From Didymodactylos carnosus (Eukaryota > Rotifera > Eurotatoria > Philodinida > Philodinidae): a stretch of 55,171 nucleotides of DNA. A model generated the notes under the pieces. It ran no database searches and was not told where the DNA came from. It saw only the letters and a list, made by a program, of their open reading frames with translations. Below, piece by piece: positions 1 through 12,703 of the stretch. Position 1 is the stretch's first letter. Every line of letters starts with the position of its first letter. The stretch lies in assembly GCA_905250885.1 (NCBI GenBank), contig CAJNOQ010000316.1, positions 1 through 55,171 of the forward strand. The letters are read 5' to 3'. The translations under genes and the position numbers were made by a program.

Positions 1-236
1 AAATTTCTGATTAAAATGAGACATCTCCCCCCTCTACATGACCTTTCTTTCCAAAGTTATAGAATTTAGAAGAAAAGCCCTAAATTAATTTTTTCCTTCT
101 TATTTCTGTAGCTTTGAGCTGACAATGAACATTTAGGGCTTTTCTTGTAAATTAATCTAATACTTTGGTTGTAATCTATAACTTTGGAAAGAAAGATCAT
201 GTCGAGGTGGGAGATGTCTCATTTTAATCAGAAATT
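1..236. mobile_element. Palindromic MITE-like element at left window edge
   Basis: The first about 69 bases are nearly the exact reverse complement of about 168-236. The outer 29 bases match perfectly (AAATTTCTGATTAAAATGAG on the left, its complement at 217-236). A second paired block lies inside (AAGAAAAGCCCTAAAT at about 73 and its complement near 133). There is no coding capacity, so this is a non-autonomous foldback element. Its left boundary and any target duplication fall outside the window. Confidence 0.75.
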
Positions 237-2257
237 TGTGGGCTACAATCATACATCATTAATAAAGGTTCTTGTTATACTTTAGAGTTCCTGAAAAACT
301 GGTTTTCTAGAAAGTCATGTTGTCTAAGAGCTTGTTCCGGAGTATGGGCATGACATTTTTTCATCGATTTATGCAGAAGTCGACTTCCTCTTTCATTTGA
401 CACAAAAACGAAGGTTTTACGACAGGGATAAGAGGTCTAAAAATGACTTGCAAAAGAGGTCGTTTCTGCTGGAAAACGATGAAAAATCCGACTTTCCACT
501 GGGAACATATTTTCCTTATATCTTTTTTTCTAACAATGCTAGAGAGCTGTGGTTTTCACTAATGGAATCAGCGTCCAAAACTGCATCTGGAAATGTGTTT
601 CTCGTCTTCTGCACTAAAAGTTGATGTAATGGTGGTAGGATCTATGTGGATTTACCCCGCTAGTTTTTTCGAAAAATAAGGCTTTCGTTAGTTTTTAAAA
701 TTTTTTTCTAGAAGCAAATATTGCCACAAGACTCATGATGATCGATCACCTATTCACCCATTCCCGAGGCTACCCAATAGTCTCGAGGTACCAGCCCTGA
801 GACTACAGGAGAATCTAATATCGTACTCGAACCACTGAATATCAAGATGTCGCATGGCTCCCCTTTTGAAGAGAACTCTCTGAGTTACCATTGAGAAAGC
901 TTGTCATCGAATATCTGAGACTTTTTGCAATTAGGAGATGATTTCCTATAGTCCGAAGTATCTTTAAACATACTTGGCCTCAGAAGGACTATTTCCGTCT
1001 ATGTGATATACAGAAATACAGCGAAGAAAAAGAGCTTTGGAATGATATATAATGTCGTGAGGAATTGTGAAACTGGAAGAGAAAGATCCAAAATGCGATC
1101 TATAATATATATCAGATGGAGTAGAAACTTGAGAGTGGTTGTAAGGTCGAATAAGTACCTAGAAATATTCCTCTCTTTATGTACAAAAGGATCAGCACAA
1201 CAATAATAGAAGAGGACAAGCATATAATATTCTTTATCACACGAAATGAAATGTTGTTTGGTAACTCACTCTTATGCTACAACCATCTCACCCCCCAATC
1301 CGGAATATCCATGCTCATCTAAATGAGATTTCAATACTATCCTTAATTTATTCTCAAAAATTCCTTCTTCTGAAATTGTCATCCAGACAACAATATAACA
1401 ACATTGTTCGTACGCATCCCTAAACCCGAAAAGATGTTTGTTGTTTTTTCTACAATCTACTACTTATTTATTTTAGATGAATTGTTTTTGTTTTCAATAA
1501 TGATGATGATGCACAATTATTGTATATTTATGTCACCGCTGTTGAATTAAAAGATAAATATAGAGTAGTTATTAAGTTGTACCATCAACAGCAAGTCGAA
1601 TGAAATAACATACAAATAACATTAAAAAAAAGTACACTGAGATTTAAAAGTTGTATATATAGACATCTGGGATTTATGTTAAACAGTCAAAAGAGATAGA
1701 TTATTTAACATGAAAACAATTCCTACTCGATTCAACAAGCATCCATATGATTATTGAAAAAGGTATGTCTAGACAGAAAATTAGATCAAAATGTTAAATG
1801 TACATGTTTTCAAATGGTAAATGTTATCGTTTCGAGTCAAATTCAGATAGCATGTGAACATGTCACATTTATCACTAACATTATTTATTTATTTTTATTA
1901 TTACTTACAATTACTACGTTTACAAACATAGTCACATTCTAAATAATAAATAACAAAGCATACAGCATTGCACGTAAAAAGCACGAAACATTGCTTAAAC
2001 AAAACGAATAGATGACACAAATAATAGAACAAAAAAGGAGACAATGTGAGAATTATCGTACGAAACACAAATGTACGATCGCAATAAAAGCTGTAGAAAT
2101 TGCAAAAAAACTGAGATCATAAAGAGAAAATAAATTTACAAATACAAACATTTATTTTATACAAAAAGAACAAAAAAAACATATATTGAATACAATATAA
2201 ATCTATCGGTAGTGAACGGAAGACATTTACAAAATAGAAGGAAAAACAACAACATCA
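237..2257. other. Intergenic, no gene recognised
   Basis: About 2 kb of AT-rich sequence. The short ORFs at 397-624, 999-1223 and 1754-1942 show no domain, no family resemblance and no splice-linked continuation, and read as chance ORFs. The right end (2100-2257) is probably the 3' UTR of the minus-strand MED15 gene: TTTATT, which is AATAAA on the minus strand, occurs near 2150. Confidence 0.6.
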
Positions 2258-5200
2258 TTAATAAATTGCAGACAACAATGATTTTTCGAAGAAATCCGAA
2301 TCATCGTCGCTTGTAGGAAAATAACACTCTTTTAATGCACTTCGAATAGATGTTCGCTAAAAATAAAAAAATATATATAAATAAAATCACATAAGCTGCA
2401 AGTTAACGTTAAACGAACGATACATACCCATATATCAAGAATATCAGTGACAGTATGTTGTGCCGGTAATTTGAATAAAAAATAAATAAATGTTTTTGCT
2501 ATCGATTCAAAAAACTCATGACCGTCTGAAATAAATAGATAAAAAATGACATTTTCTATTTACCTTGCTCATTTAAAAACCTAAAATTTTTAGTATTATA
2601 TGTCATTTTTCTATTCAGCGTTATCGATTAGGGAGTGGTAGGGGTGGCAAATCACCCCCTCGTTTGGATACAGTTTCTCAAAAAATGTTGACTTACTCAG
2701 ACATTTTTTAAGAAATTTAAGTTGAGAAACTGCCTTTTATGCACCTGAGTAAGTGATTTTCTCTAGCTTCTGAGTAACTCATTTATTTGCTGAGAAACTC
2801 GCTCTTATGCACCTGAGTAACTAACATTTTTTTCAACTGAGTTAGTCAGAAAAAAGTTTTCGAGTCAAAAGCCAGGTTTGACCGTACAATAGAAATAAGA
2901 AATTAAAATAATAAGATAGACAGGTTAAATATTAGAATGTGAAGTATCGTATTGAACGTTGAATTTTAGAAATGCAAAAAAGATAGCCTATTACGAAAGT
3001 CAGTTTTAGACAATACCCTCGCTCTCTTGACAATATATACAGTTTTTAGAAAAAGAACATTTTAATTCTAACATCATCTGTCAAGATAGAAAAAACTGCA
3101 TTATAACCTCTAAAATAATTTTCTCATTAATATATTTCTACGTTATCTAAGAATATCAAGTTCTTTCTCGATCTTTAGACAGACGTTTTATTGCGGTTAA
3201 CAACTAAATTATTACTCTCAACAAAATTCATATAGTGGAAAGTTATTTGTATTTAATTGTTTATATTTACCATAATTTTCTAAAGTTATTGGTATTGTTT
3301 TTGTTAATGATAATATTTCTGGACATTCGTCTGGATATTTGGCTGATATCTTTATTTTTAATGCTGGTAAAATAGGCATATTTTCTTCAATCAAACGGCA
3401 TGTTAATAAATAGCCATGATCACACGAAGCTCGGGATAATGATTTGAGGTCATACTTATAAATGCCTAAAGGCATTTGAGAAAATTCATTTTCAATTATC
3501 TTTTCAATTGTTTCTGGTTCTAAACGAACAGTTTCGCACGTAATAGTTTTTGGTGAGTCCAAACGTATAATTCTAAACACGAAGAAGTAAAAGAAAATGT
3601 CAGTTATTATCATTAATTTTTACATTTAAAGTGCAGACGAGAATCATACGATGAGATAAACAAAAACCTACTTATGAGGAACACCCGTAACAATATCAGA
3701 CAATGGTTCAAGAAATCGTTTAGCAATAGATGCTTTATGTTGAGTATCTTTATTTAAGTAATCTGTTATTGCTTTATAACATTGTTCAAATATTCCCGTT
3801 GTTGATGATATACGAGGTAATAACATATCTCCAAATACACGTGGATCCTAAATGAATGATGAGAGTTAACTGCAAATATTGTAGAACAATAAAAAATGCC
3901 TACCATATATCGATCAAAATGTTCTTTTAATCTTCTAGCCATCATTAAGTTGTCAACAACAGGATTTTTCATAAAATGAGACATGTCAAAATGAAATTGT
4001 TTTAGTTTTACTACTTTCTCATATTGACCTAAATAAATAATTGTGTTAGATAAATATTAAACACTTAGACTAAGTCTTTTTTACCTTCTTGATTCAGTTT
4101 ACTAATAATCATTACTAATTGTCGAATACGTTCCGCAAAATATCTATAATAATACTGAATTTCCTCATCTGCCATTATCATTGGGCTACCATAATCTAAA
4201 TTATGTAAAACCAAACTGAATTATCTACATATCATAACAACAACAACGTCTGTTTCAAAATAATTCAGGCAAGCAGAATTTTTACGATTGTTTAATCTTT
4301 CTAGATCTATACTGCGTTGATTTCATTGTGTAGTCCTCTACTATACTTACTTATCATATTCATAGGTGACATATTTGGTCGAAATTGTGGCGATGCCGTC
4401 ATACCGGTCATATAGCGTGACATTGGGCTTCCACTCATCATCATTTGGGGTGAGCCACTTTGCATCATCATCATTGTTGGATCGGAGCCTCTATACATAA
4501 AGAGAAATAGAATAATGTGGCAAATGATTCGAAAGAAATATTTTTCGTCTCACTCACGGTGTTAGAGGCATTTGTCCCGATGGACTTGGACCATTCGGAA
4601 TGGGTGATCCAGTATTACTATTGGCAGCAGCAGCTGTAGCTGCTCGTCGTCCAATCTGAGAAAAAGAGATATGTAAAATTTTGAGAAAATGATGATGGCA
4701 TGCGTTAAAGTACATTTGTAGAACTTTTAACTGGAGTTAAATAACTACTGAAATGTGATATTATCTTAACAAGAATATTTGTATGTTATTGAAACTGAAT
4801 TTAATTATTTTCAGCTATAGTATACTTACATTTCGTAGTCGTGTTTGTGCATTTTGTGTTTGTTTTGTTGGATTGGGACTAGTAAGAATTTGTTGAAGAA
4901 CTATGAAAAAAGATCGTTTTTTAAAATTAAAAAATAATGGAAGTAAAAGTAGTGATCTCTTAGAAAAGGAAAAAACAGTTTGTACTTTCATCTGCTGGTT
5001 GTTGCGTTTGTGTAACAGTTGAAGCAGTTAGCGTTGTATTTGTCTGCATTGGAGAAGTTTGTGACTGCTGTAGATTTGATTGACTATGCTGTTGAATAGA
5101 TGAATTAGACGGTGACTGTTGCTGTTGGTTGGAAGAATGAATATTCACACGATTTGGTTGTTGAACAGTCGCTTGTACCGGCTGTTGTGATGTTAAAGGA

Positions 5201-7699
5201 GCAATTGATGAGAGAGATGATTGTTGTTGAGATGGTTGATTTTGGTAATTTATTGTTTGTTGCTGTAACTGAGAGTTTTGAGCTAAAGCTGATTGTTGTT
5301 GCTGTTGTTGGATCATTTGTTTTTGTTGTTGATGAACATTTGACTGTTGTTGTTGTTGTTGTGGAGGCATCACTGTTGACATTTGATGACGAATTGGCGG
5401 CAGTTGCTAAAATATAGAAAACTACTAATTCTCCTTTTGTTTCTGTTAATTTTTCCAGATTGGGAAACAAAGTTTGTACAGGTACGTCCCATGACGAGTT
5501 CCGTTATAACATCATCATTTTCCTCCCATTTCTCTTGGCTCCACTCAGTTGCTACTTCTCCTTATTTCTGATGTTCACAAGAAACTAACACCATCTGCCC
5601 TCATCGTCAATAAACAAACGTTTTGACTGAGTATGAGCCGTTTAGCTCGCATATGTCAAAAAGACTCTTTTTAAATATTACAAGTCCGGCTAGTTTTAAA
5701 GGAAAAGTACTGATGTTAACCTACAAGAACGATTGACACCAAAATTGAAAAAGATGCTTAAACAAACGTCGATGAATTAGTTAGCGAGTAATTCATGAGA
5801 GTTTGAGCATCAAATAAATTATTGAGTGTTAAATAATTATTTAATTGGTTGATATATTCTATCAAATATTGACTGAAGACTATTAGAATAGTTATTGTTC
5901 TTGTTGTAAAAAAGTTTCTTTCTCCATCTATTTTCTTTGGTTCTTTATTTCTTGGTTTGCAATGGCAACAGCTGTCGGTCGTTTTAACCTAGCTACATTG
6001 AGTTTCTACAATTTTCTATTTTATTATTTCTCAACAATCGTCTTATTATTTTCTGAAATATGGAACTTTATTAATCCGAATATATAAATCGATGACATAC
6101 ACACATTTCTCTCTCTAATGTTGTAATAATACAAATCGAGTTCATTCTTTGCTGAGCCTTGCTTCAGCCACAAATCACTACAAGTATCATTCTTGCTCTC
6201 CTTATCTACCAAATCTAGCTGATTGGAAGAAATTAGATGCAGTTTTATCATCAAAATGAAATATTTTCTATGCAAAATTATTTCTAATTACTGACCATTA
6301 AATGAGTAAGTCCAAGATAATGTAACAGCACTCATAAATATAATATTTTGACAATTGTAAATCCGCACAGATTTTATTTTTCAAATAGTGAATTTTTTTT
6401 TTTTTTTTTCACATGTCTTTAACTGATCGTAACGGAATTTTCTCCAGTCAGTACTGACACTGGATTTTTTTGTTTTCGATAATAAAAAACAACAACAATA
6501 TTTTGACTGACAATCTTCCATACAACATCAGCTATTAATACAACTATTAACTGTTGACAAAGAAAAATTAAAGAATAAACTATCATTACGCCAGTTATTA
6601 ACACAAACGAAAACAGTGAAAATAATGTTGTTATAGGATGGGATTAGAAAAAGAACACGAAATTAGTCTTTTTATAATCTAGAAAGAGGATACTTGATTG
6701 AAAGATTAAAGATACACCAAAATAGCTAAAATATGCTCAAAATTTAATCTGTGAAACACAGATCGAATGACTATTTACAATTAATTTTTCGAGATACACA
6801 CATGAACTGTCGGATTAGTAATGTGTTTAACTGTACCTGCTGTGAATATTGCTGTTGTGAAGTTTGTGACACTAGTAGAGGCTGCTGGATATTCTGAGGT
6901 TGCATATGTTGCCTAATATGTTGTCCTTGTTGCATCGATGATAATGATTGTCCATTCATTGTTGCCATATTAGGATTATTCATATATTCTTGTTTGATAT
7001 GAACTCCGCCAATGTTACCTTCTTGATTATTGTTTGTAATCATTTGTTGTTGTGGTTGTTTATTCAACATCATTTGTTTTGATTGTTGCTAAAAAGTTCG
7101 AATATTATGTAAGTAAATTGAATTAAAAAAATTCATTCAAGCAATAAATAACTTACGGGTTGTTGATTGAAAATAATGGGCTCTTGTTTGACGATCGATG
7201 TTGGCATCTGATTATGCTGAACATAAACGGCGGGTGGCATTGATTGTTGTTGAATAATGTGAGATGGGGGTTGTGGATACATTTGATTTAGCTGCTGTTG
7301 ATTCATCATTCCTGATGGAGAGGATGTATTTTGTCTATTGAGATCATTTTGATTGCCCACTAAAGTTTGTTGCTGTTGTTGTTGCTGTTGTCTCGGAGCT
7401 TGTAGACTTGCCCACACTTGAGACATGATTTTTTTATAACCGGCCTTTAATAAGACAATCACATGTAAGAAGAGAAATTTGTGTTAGATATTTTTTTCTT
7501 ACCCTATTTCCTTTTGATTTTTGATAAGCCGCTTCATCATACCGTACAGACGTTTCTCGACCAACTGTATGTGCACTTTAATTAAAACAACGAAATAAGA
7601 TCAAGAGTCTAAAAATATTTTTATCTCAACTCACAAGCGCATTATCAATTGTTCACGTTCCATTTGCGTTATTAATTGTTGATCGTCCATTTCATTCAT
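2258..7699 (-). CDS. MED15: Mediator complex subunit 15 (MED15/ARC105)
   Basis: Tail-module subunit of Mediator, which links DNA-bound activators to RNA polymerase II in the nucleus. Fourteen exons on the minus strand: 7699-7635, 7575-7503, 7444-7157, 7088-6837, 5406-4986, 4900-4830, 4655-4558, 4490-4351, 4195-4085, 4028-3904, 3847-3672, 3572-3271, 2525-2428 and 2356-2258. They total 772 aa, close to the human 788. The N-terminal about 55 residues fit the activator-binding KIX domain (DEAAYQKSKGNRAGYKKIM aligns with the KAKTRDEY region of human MED15). A Gln-rich middle follows, then a Met/Ser/Pro-rich stretch. The C-terminal half has the conserved helical region (YYRYFAERIRQLVMIISKL) and the terminal domain (ARL-like RLEPETIEKII, then LPALKIKISAKYPDECP, then LPAQHTVTDILDIW). 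The start is the first ATG after an in-frame TAG. Intron 4 (5407-6836) is unusually long. Seen: motifs and phases. Family assignment is firm; KIX is moderately supported. Confidence 0.9.
2640..2880. repeat. Degenerate internal repeat in MED15 intron 12
   Basis: Two copies, about 68 bp apart (2722 and 2790), of a unit TGAGAAACT followed by CTTTTATGCACCTGAGTAA or a close variant, set in a stretch rich in CTGAGTAAC or its complement. Intron 12 (2526-3270) is about 745 nt, far longer than most introns of this gene, so this may be an inserted repeat. Confidence 0.5.
5407..6836 (-). other. Large MED15 intron, no second gene seen
   Basis: A 1430-nt intron between two Gln-rich exons whose phases join in frame (YSQQ, then QLPPIR). 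It contains a 17-base T run at 6393-6409 and short spurious ORFs, with no recognisable gene or clear inverted repeat. Confidence 0.6.
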
Positions 7700-9249
7700 T
7701 TCTTCTTTCAATCCAAACTAACAATCAATTATATCTATATTTCTGAGCAAGTTCGAGAAAAACTCGTAAAACAATATTTATACAACTAAGGCTCATATCT
7801 TAAATAACTTAGATAAGTAGGTCGAATGTCTTTAAAAATAACTGACGTAAAAAGGAAAATAATAAACGTAAAGATAAACGATGGAACAACTTGACCGTAC
7901 AACGTGCTCTTATGAATAATTTCTATGTCTACAGCTGACGCATTTCAAATAACATCTGTCTATTACTATAATGCGCTATTTTTTAAGATAGTACAATTAG
8001 CTAGCCTTTCGAGAAATATTAGACTATACGTACAAAATCTTCTTTTATCTTTCTTTTACGAGACTGAGACCTAACGAAGACATTATTTTATTAATTAAAA
8101 TTCTAAATTATGCTGATGAGATTTATTTCGCTTGTGTTCGAGATGGAATAAAGCTTAAATAAAAACTATAAAAAGACATTTCCGTTTGCGTCTTTTCTTT
8201 GAATTAAAAACAGTTTCGTATCTATAATAACTTAAAAATGATGTGGAATGAAAAATAACAATAACAAATTCCAAAAAAAAACAAATCAAACATATTGACA
8301 AATTTAAAAGAAGAAAAACAACAAAACACAAGACTTTCCCACCGGTTTACAATAAGAAAGAAGATAATAAATTTAGAATGAAAAGCAATTGCAAATATTC
8401 TCTATTTAACAATGACAGAGAATTAGAAAGCAATTAGAAATATAGTAAGAAAACGCACCTGTAATTCTATTCTTGAGCAAACAAGCACCTTACTTTTCAC
8501 TGCATACGCAAAATTACATATGCTAGTACACGTAAAATGAATAATAAAACAATATTGATATACAATCATTGTTCGTTATGGTGTGTTTTGAGAGAGCAAG
8601 AGAAAGAGAGAGAAAGTAAATGATAATAAATAATAATATTTGGATGAGAAAAATGCCATAACAATTGAGCAATATATGCAAAGAATAAATTTTACAGGTG
8701 GATTAATGTTGTATACTAATGTGTTGATTAAGATTTTGAACTAAAATAAACAATTTACAAGTTAGTTGATTAACAGGGATTAGATGCATCGTTAACTTTG
8801 TAAACAGGAAAGAAAAATACTAATGTCTACTTTCTTCTAAATATTCTATCTCTACATGATTCTATAGGCGATTGTTATGTCACGTACTAAAGTCGTCCCA
8901 TAAGGGAGAAGACCATAGTGAAGGTTATTGCGCAAGAATACTCAATGCTATGGTGCAAGAATGTATTCAAGGTTATTGAGCAAAGCCTAGCCAAGGTTAT
9001 TGCGTAGACCCTACTCAAGGTTATCGCACAATATTTCTGATATAAATAGATCAATTTTATTGTTAAGAAAATATCTTTTTTATTTGTAAATAGACGTTAG
9101 ATGAGAAAGATCTTAGTTCACTCGGAATCTAACAGCGATCAACTAGATTTACTGTTTACAATATTTCTTAATCTATTTTAAGAAAAAATTCTCGAAACCT
9201 TTTTCTTAGTGCTGATTGTACAACTGTGAAACTTTTTCTTTTTCTACAC
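7700..9249. other. Intergenic between MED15 and GALNT
   Basis: AT-rich spacer of 1.55 kb. It should hold the MED15 promoter and 5' UTR (acceptor-like TTGTTAG ends 10-20 nt before the start codon) and the GALNT 3' UTR. A degenerate 24-bp tandem repeat lies at 8921-9034; nothing else recognisable. Confidence 0.6.
8921..9034. repeat. 24-bp degenerate tandem repeat
   Basis: AAGGTTATTG-type units start at 8921, 8969, 8993 and 9017, giving a 24-bp period with one more diverged unit at about 8945. Each unit is AAGGTTATTGCG plus a variable half. It sits just downstream of the GALNT stop codon, outside any coding region. Confidence 0.75.
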
Positions 9250-12200
9250 TCATAATGTCGACTGATGTACGCCACAACACTCGATGATGATAGTCGCTGA
9301 CTTATTTTTTGTTTTCTCTACGTACTCGGTGGTTTGTATTCGTTTTTTCCAAAACCATAATTGATTTTGATTCGCTGAATCACATGTAGCCATATACACA
9401 TCTTTATTATTTTTCGATAACTCAATACAAAAACCTGACGAATGCCGAAACATTTCATTCTATAAAAGAAAGTATTAAAACTGTCATCACAATTAAATAA
9501 TAGTGGGTATTTCAAGAACTTGCTTCATAATCCCATAATTGATTTCCTCGCATACTGTGACATGAAAAAGAAACGAGTTTATTTGGCTGATTCAATTGCT
9601 GTTCACCGCCCGAGTAATCCAAACATTTTTCTTCACGACGTATCTCATTTATTTTACTCATTAGAAAAAATTGATTACCAGCTTGACCTGTAGATAAAAA
9701 GGAGCAAGCATTATTAGACAAAAATAGCACACATATCTGAGAAGGGAAGAGAGATTTTTGCCTATATTGTTTGCAATATTGTTGCCTACCTACGAATGAG
9801 ACGCTTGCAACGAAAGTGGATGAATCCTATGATAACTGTATCCTTGATCGATTTAGTATGTAGAAGATATAGGCGTATGAACTGATATAAGATTTAAACT
9901 AAATATTTTATAGGCACCCGACGTGATCTCACCCTCACGAACCAAATTAGTTCAGCCTTTAAAAGTTCACGAAAGATAAGTTGAAATAAAATCTTAAGGA
10001 GTTCCGTTCATTTCCTGAGTGCATGTTTGTAAACAGGTTATTTTCACTTTTACGCGAATCACACTTCGATTAACAGAACATTCTTACCGTGACATGGATA
10101 ACCAATAACGGGTTTATCACTCTCCTCAACTTCTTGAGAATCCAGACATACTTCCTTGTTACCACGATTACGAATCTGTAGAAAATAAGGAAATAAAGAG
10201 AAATCGAGATATGTATATGCTGAGAAGGGTATTCTTACTTCTCCAAAAAATAATGATTCACCAGGAATAAACTGTTCGGGATAAACGTTGTCTAAATACC
10301 ATTTAAATGGTTTACATTGAAGACGTTCACGAATTTTTAAACGATCCGACACATCACCATAGTTGCCCTACAAAGACAAAAATGAATAATATCGATAAAG
10401 AATATTAAAATTAATAGCACATATACCAAATCATTGTTTATCCTTTCATAATAATATTTTTTATAGTCATCTAACCATACTTCAGCTAAACGAACAGTAT
10501 TTTTTTTGACAACATTAACATCTTTGGGCCATTCGTAAGGTGAACGTTTTCGAAAAATATGACCAATGTGAGAACAAGGAGCACATAGTAACTCTCCACC
10601 ACAAGTCCAAACCTATAAAAGATAAACAAAAGTGATAAATGGCACTTCTTCTTTCTATAAGTACAATGATCAAGATCGAAAGTTAGATAATCAACTTCAA
10701 AACAGTATTGTTATACACCAACATCTTGTTTGATACAGTAACTTAATAGTTTTTCTTATCTCGTTGAGGATTTTGAAAACCAGAGGATATACTTGACTAG
10801 TTGGTTATCGAAATAGTTTGTCACTCTCTTTCTAGAAAAACTTACTTTAAAACTCAATTCTAAGTTTTCCCCACCCCAAATGTCCATTCCAGGATCATAC
10901 ATTCCTAGCTGATCAAACCAATCACGATCGATCGCAAATAATCCCCCTGCCATTGTAGGACTTCTAAAATGAATGAAAACGATACCAATATTAGAGTTTA
11001 AACTTAAACCAAAAACAAACATCAAAACAAAAACATATATATTGAAGAATAACATCGAGTCCTTGCACAACCTCAATCATCGTGCAGAATATAGGAAAGA
11101 ATAGTGAAGGTGATTTTTACAGTTCTTCTGCAAAGATCAAGTTCGTGGGTTCGATTCCAGCTTCGCGCAAGGGTTGATTTTGTGTTTTGATAGTTTAAGT
11201 TTCAGAATGATATAATGGGAATTTATATATTCTCGACTTCGTTCTGATTCAAGATTAAAGCTTAAATCAATACTAGAAGAGAATTACAAAACTAGTCCAA
11301 GTAAAACATACCTGATAGGATCAGTTTTTTTTGTTCTTCTTTTCATTTCTCGATCAGGTGTCACATGCCAGTTAAAAATTAAATTCCAATCAAATCCTCC
11401 GACTTGAATATTTTGTATCGGTGTACTGACTAAATGGAATGTATTATCGTCGATTATTTCTATAATTGGTACAACAGCAACTTTAGGATTTCGTGCTATT
11501 GGATCTAACAATGGTTCGAGCCATCCTAAGAAAAAAACAACTTAATGGTATTGTTAAACGATTAAACTTTTGTTAAATCAAAGATACCTTCAGTACATTC
11601 ACAATGAGAATCAAGGAATATTAACACTTTTCCTTTAGCTGCTACTGCACCTTTCAATCGTGCACGTATTAAACCTTCACGTTTTGATGTACGCAACAAA
11701 CGGACTTTTTTCAAATCTTTGATGTCATCTTCTAATTCGAGCTTCAAATGTTCTACAATAAACAACGCAAATATGTCAGAACATTAGTTCATAGATAGTT
11801 CGCCGAATTACTTTGATTGTTTACGAAAATCAACCAACAACGACTGCGCATATTCCTGATGTAAAAAGTAAGTGTTCCTCACCTATTACGCACCTTTATC
11901 GGAATAATCATCAACAAGTATAACTTCATGCAATAAAGGAGATGGTGATCGATCTAGCACAGAATAGACTGTACGTAATAGGGCTGATCTTGCTTCATTA
12001 TGAAAAATAATTATAACAGATGCATCTGTTAAATTTGGATGTAATTCCATTTTTTTACACCTGAAAACAAAGAAAAGTTGATGCAGATTATCATGCAGAT
12101 TAGTTATGATCAAAGAGTGTGAAAGAAAACACGAAAGTATTTTTGTTTTAAGTTTTTGATAATAGAGACTTACTCTGGATCTCTAATATCCGCTAAACTT

Positions 12201-12703
12201 CGTCTTAATCGTATCATGTCACTAATATATTGATTAAATGCATTATTTTTCCATCCTGCGTCAAATTTTACTCTTTCTTCACGTGTTAACTTATCTTTAT
12301 CAATATTCACTGCATTACCCATTTCTCCGGGAGACTCTTTTAGATTTTCTTTTTTATCCGGCGGCATTAATTGTACCTGTCCCTTCATCTCTTTTGCTTG
12401 AGCACGTGCTTTGTCACGTTCTTCTTGTGGATGATCTTCATCTGGATGTTTGTTTTTTGCTAACTTTTCTTTTTCATGTACTCCTAGAGCCTCTTCATTA
12501 TCCTTCGATGATTTGGAATTTATTAGTGTTGGCGTAGATGACTCTTTATTTTGATCTGTTTTCAATATCAATTCACCTTGATCAGTATTCACGTCTGGTT
12601 GTACTTGTGTACTGCTTCTTAGACTAAATAGAACAACGGCTATTAACCATAAGGCTGGAATCAAAAATAAATATTTTAATAGGCCACGACGTCTGAATAT
12701 CAT
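9250..12703 (-). CDS. Polypeptide N-acetylgalactosaminyltransferase (GALNT family)
   Basis: Golgi type II membrane enzyme that transfers GalNAc from UDP-GalNAc to Ser/Thr, starting mucin-type O-glycans. Ten exons: 12703-12174, 12060-11894, 11752-11588, 11525-11312, 10963-10846, 10612-10427, 10367-10239, 10175-10088, 9687-9530 and 9459-9250; 654 aa, usual for the family. Order: short cytoplasmic tail (MIFRRR), a membrane anchor at about 10-30, a charged stem rich in Lys, Glu and Asp to about 150, then the GT-A catalytic domain with IIIFHNEA, the metal-binding DSH in [20 protein letters not shown] and the acceptor-loop [12 protein letters not shown]-terminal ricin-type lectin domain follows. 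Its alpha and beta repeats keep CLD (EVCLDS, KCLDYS), while gamma reads CIE. It resembles GALNT1/13 in the stem junction and WLEPLL, but the subfamily is not settled. It is divergent from the MINDY-4-like gene. Confidence 0.93.
11085..11170 (+). pseudogene. tRNA-Cys-like relic in GALNT intron 4
   Basis: An intact pol III B box (GGTTCGATTCC, 11148-11158) is preceded by an anticodon-loop-like CTGCAAAGATCAAG, close to animal tRNA-Cys (GCA anticodon), and by a weak D-arm-like AGTGAAGGTGA. The T stem is mismatched, and no 5' strand pairs with the TTCGCGC that follows. It therefore looks like a decayed tRNA or a tRNA-derived retroposon head, on the strand opposite to GALNT. Confidence 0.35.

Noticed and set aside
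5112-5417. 101-aa plus-strand ORF opposite MED15
   Set aside because: It is the antisense of the Gln-rich exon, a typical shadow of CAG/CAA-rich coding sequence.
12238-12537. 99-aa plus-strand ORF opposite GALNT exon 1
   Set aside because: Antisense reading of the charged stem region; no independent support.
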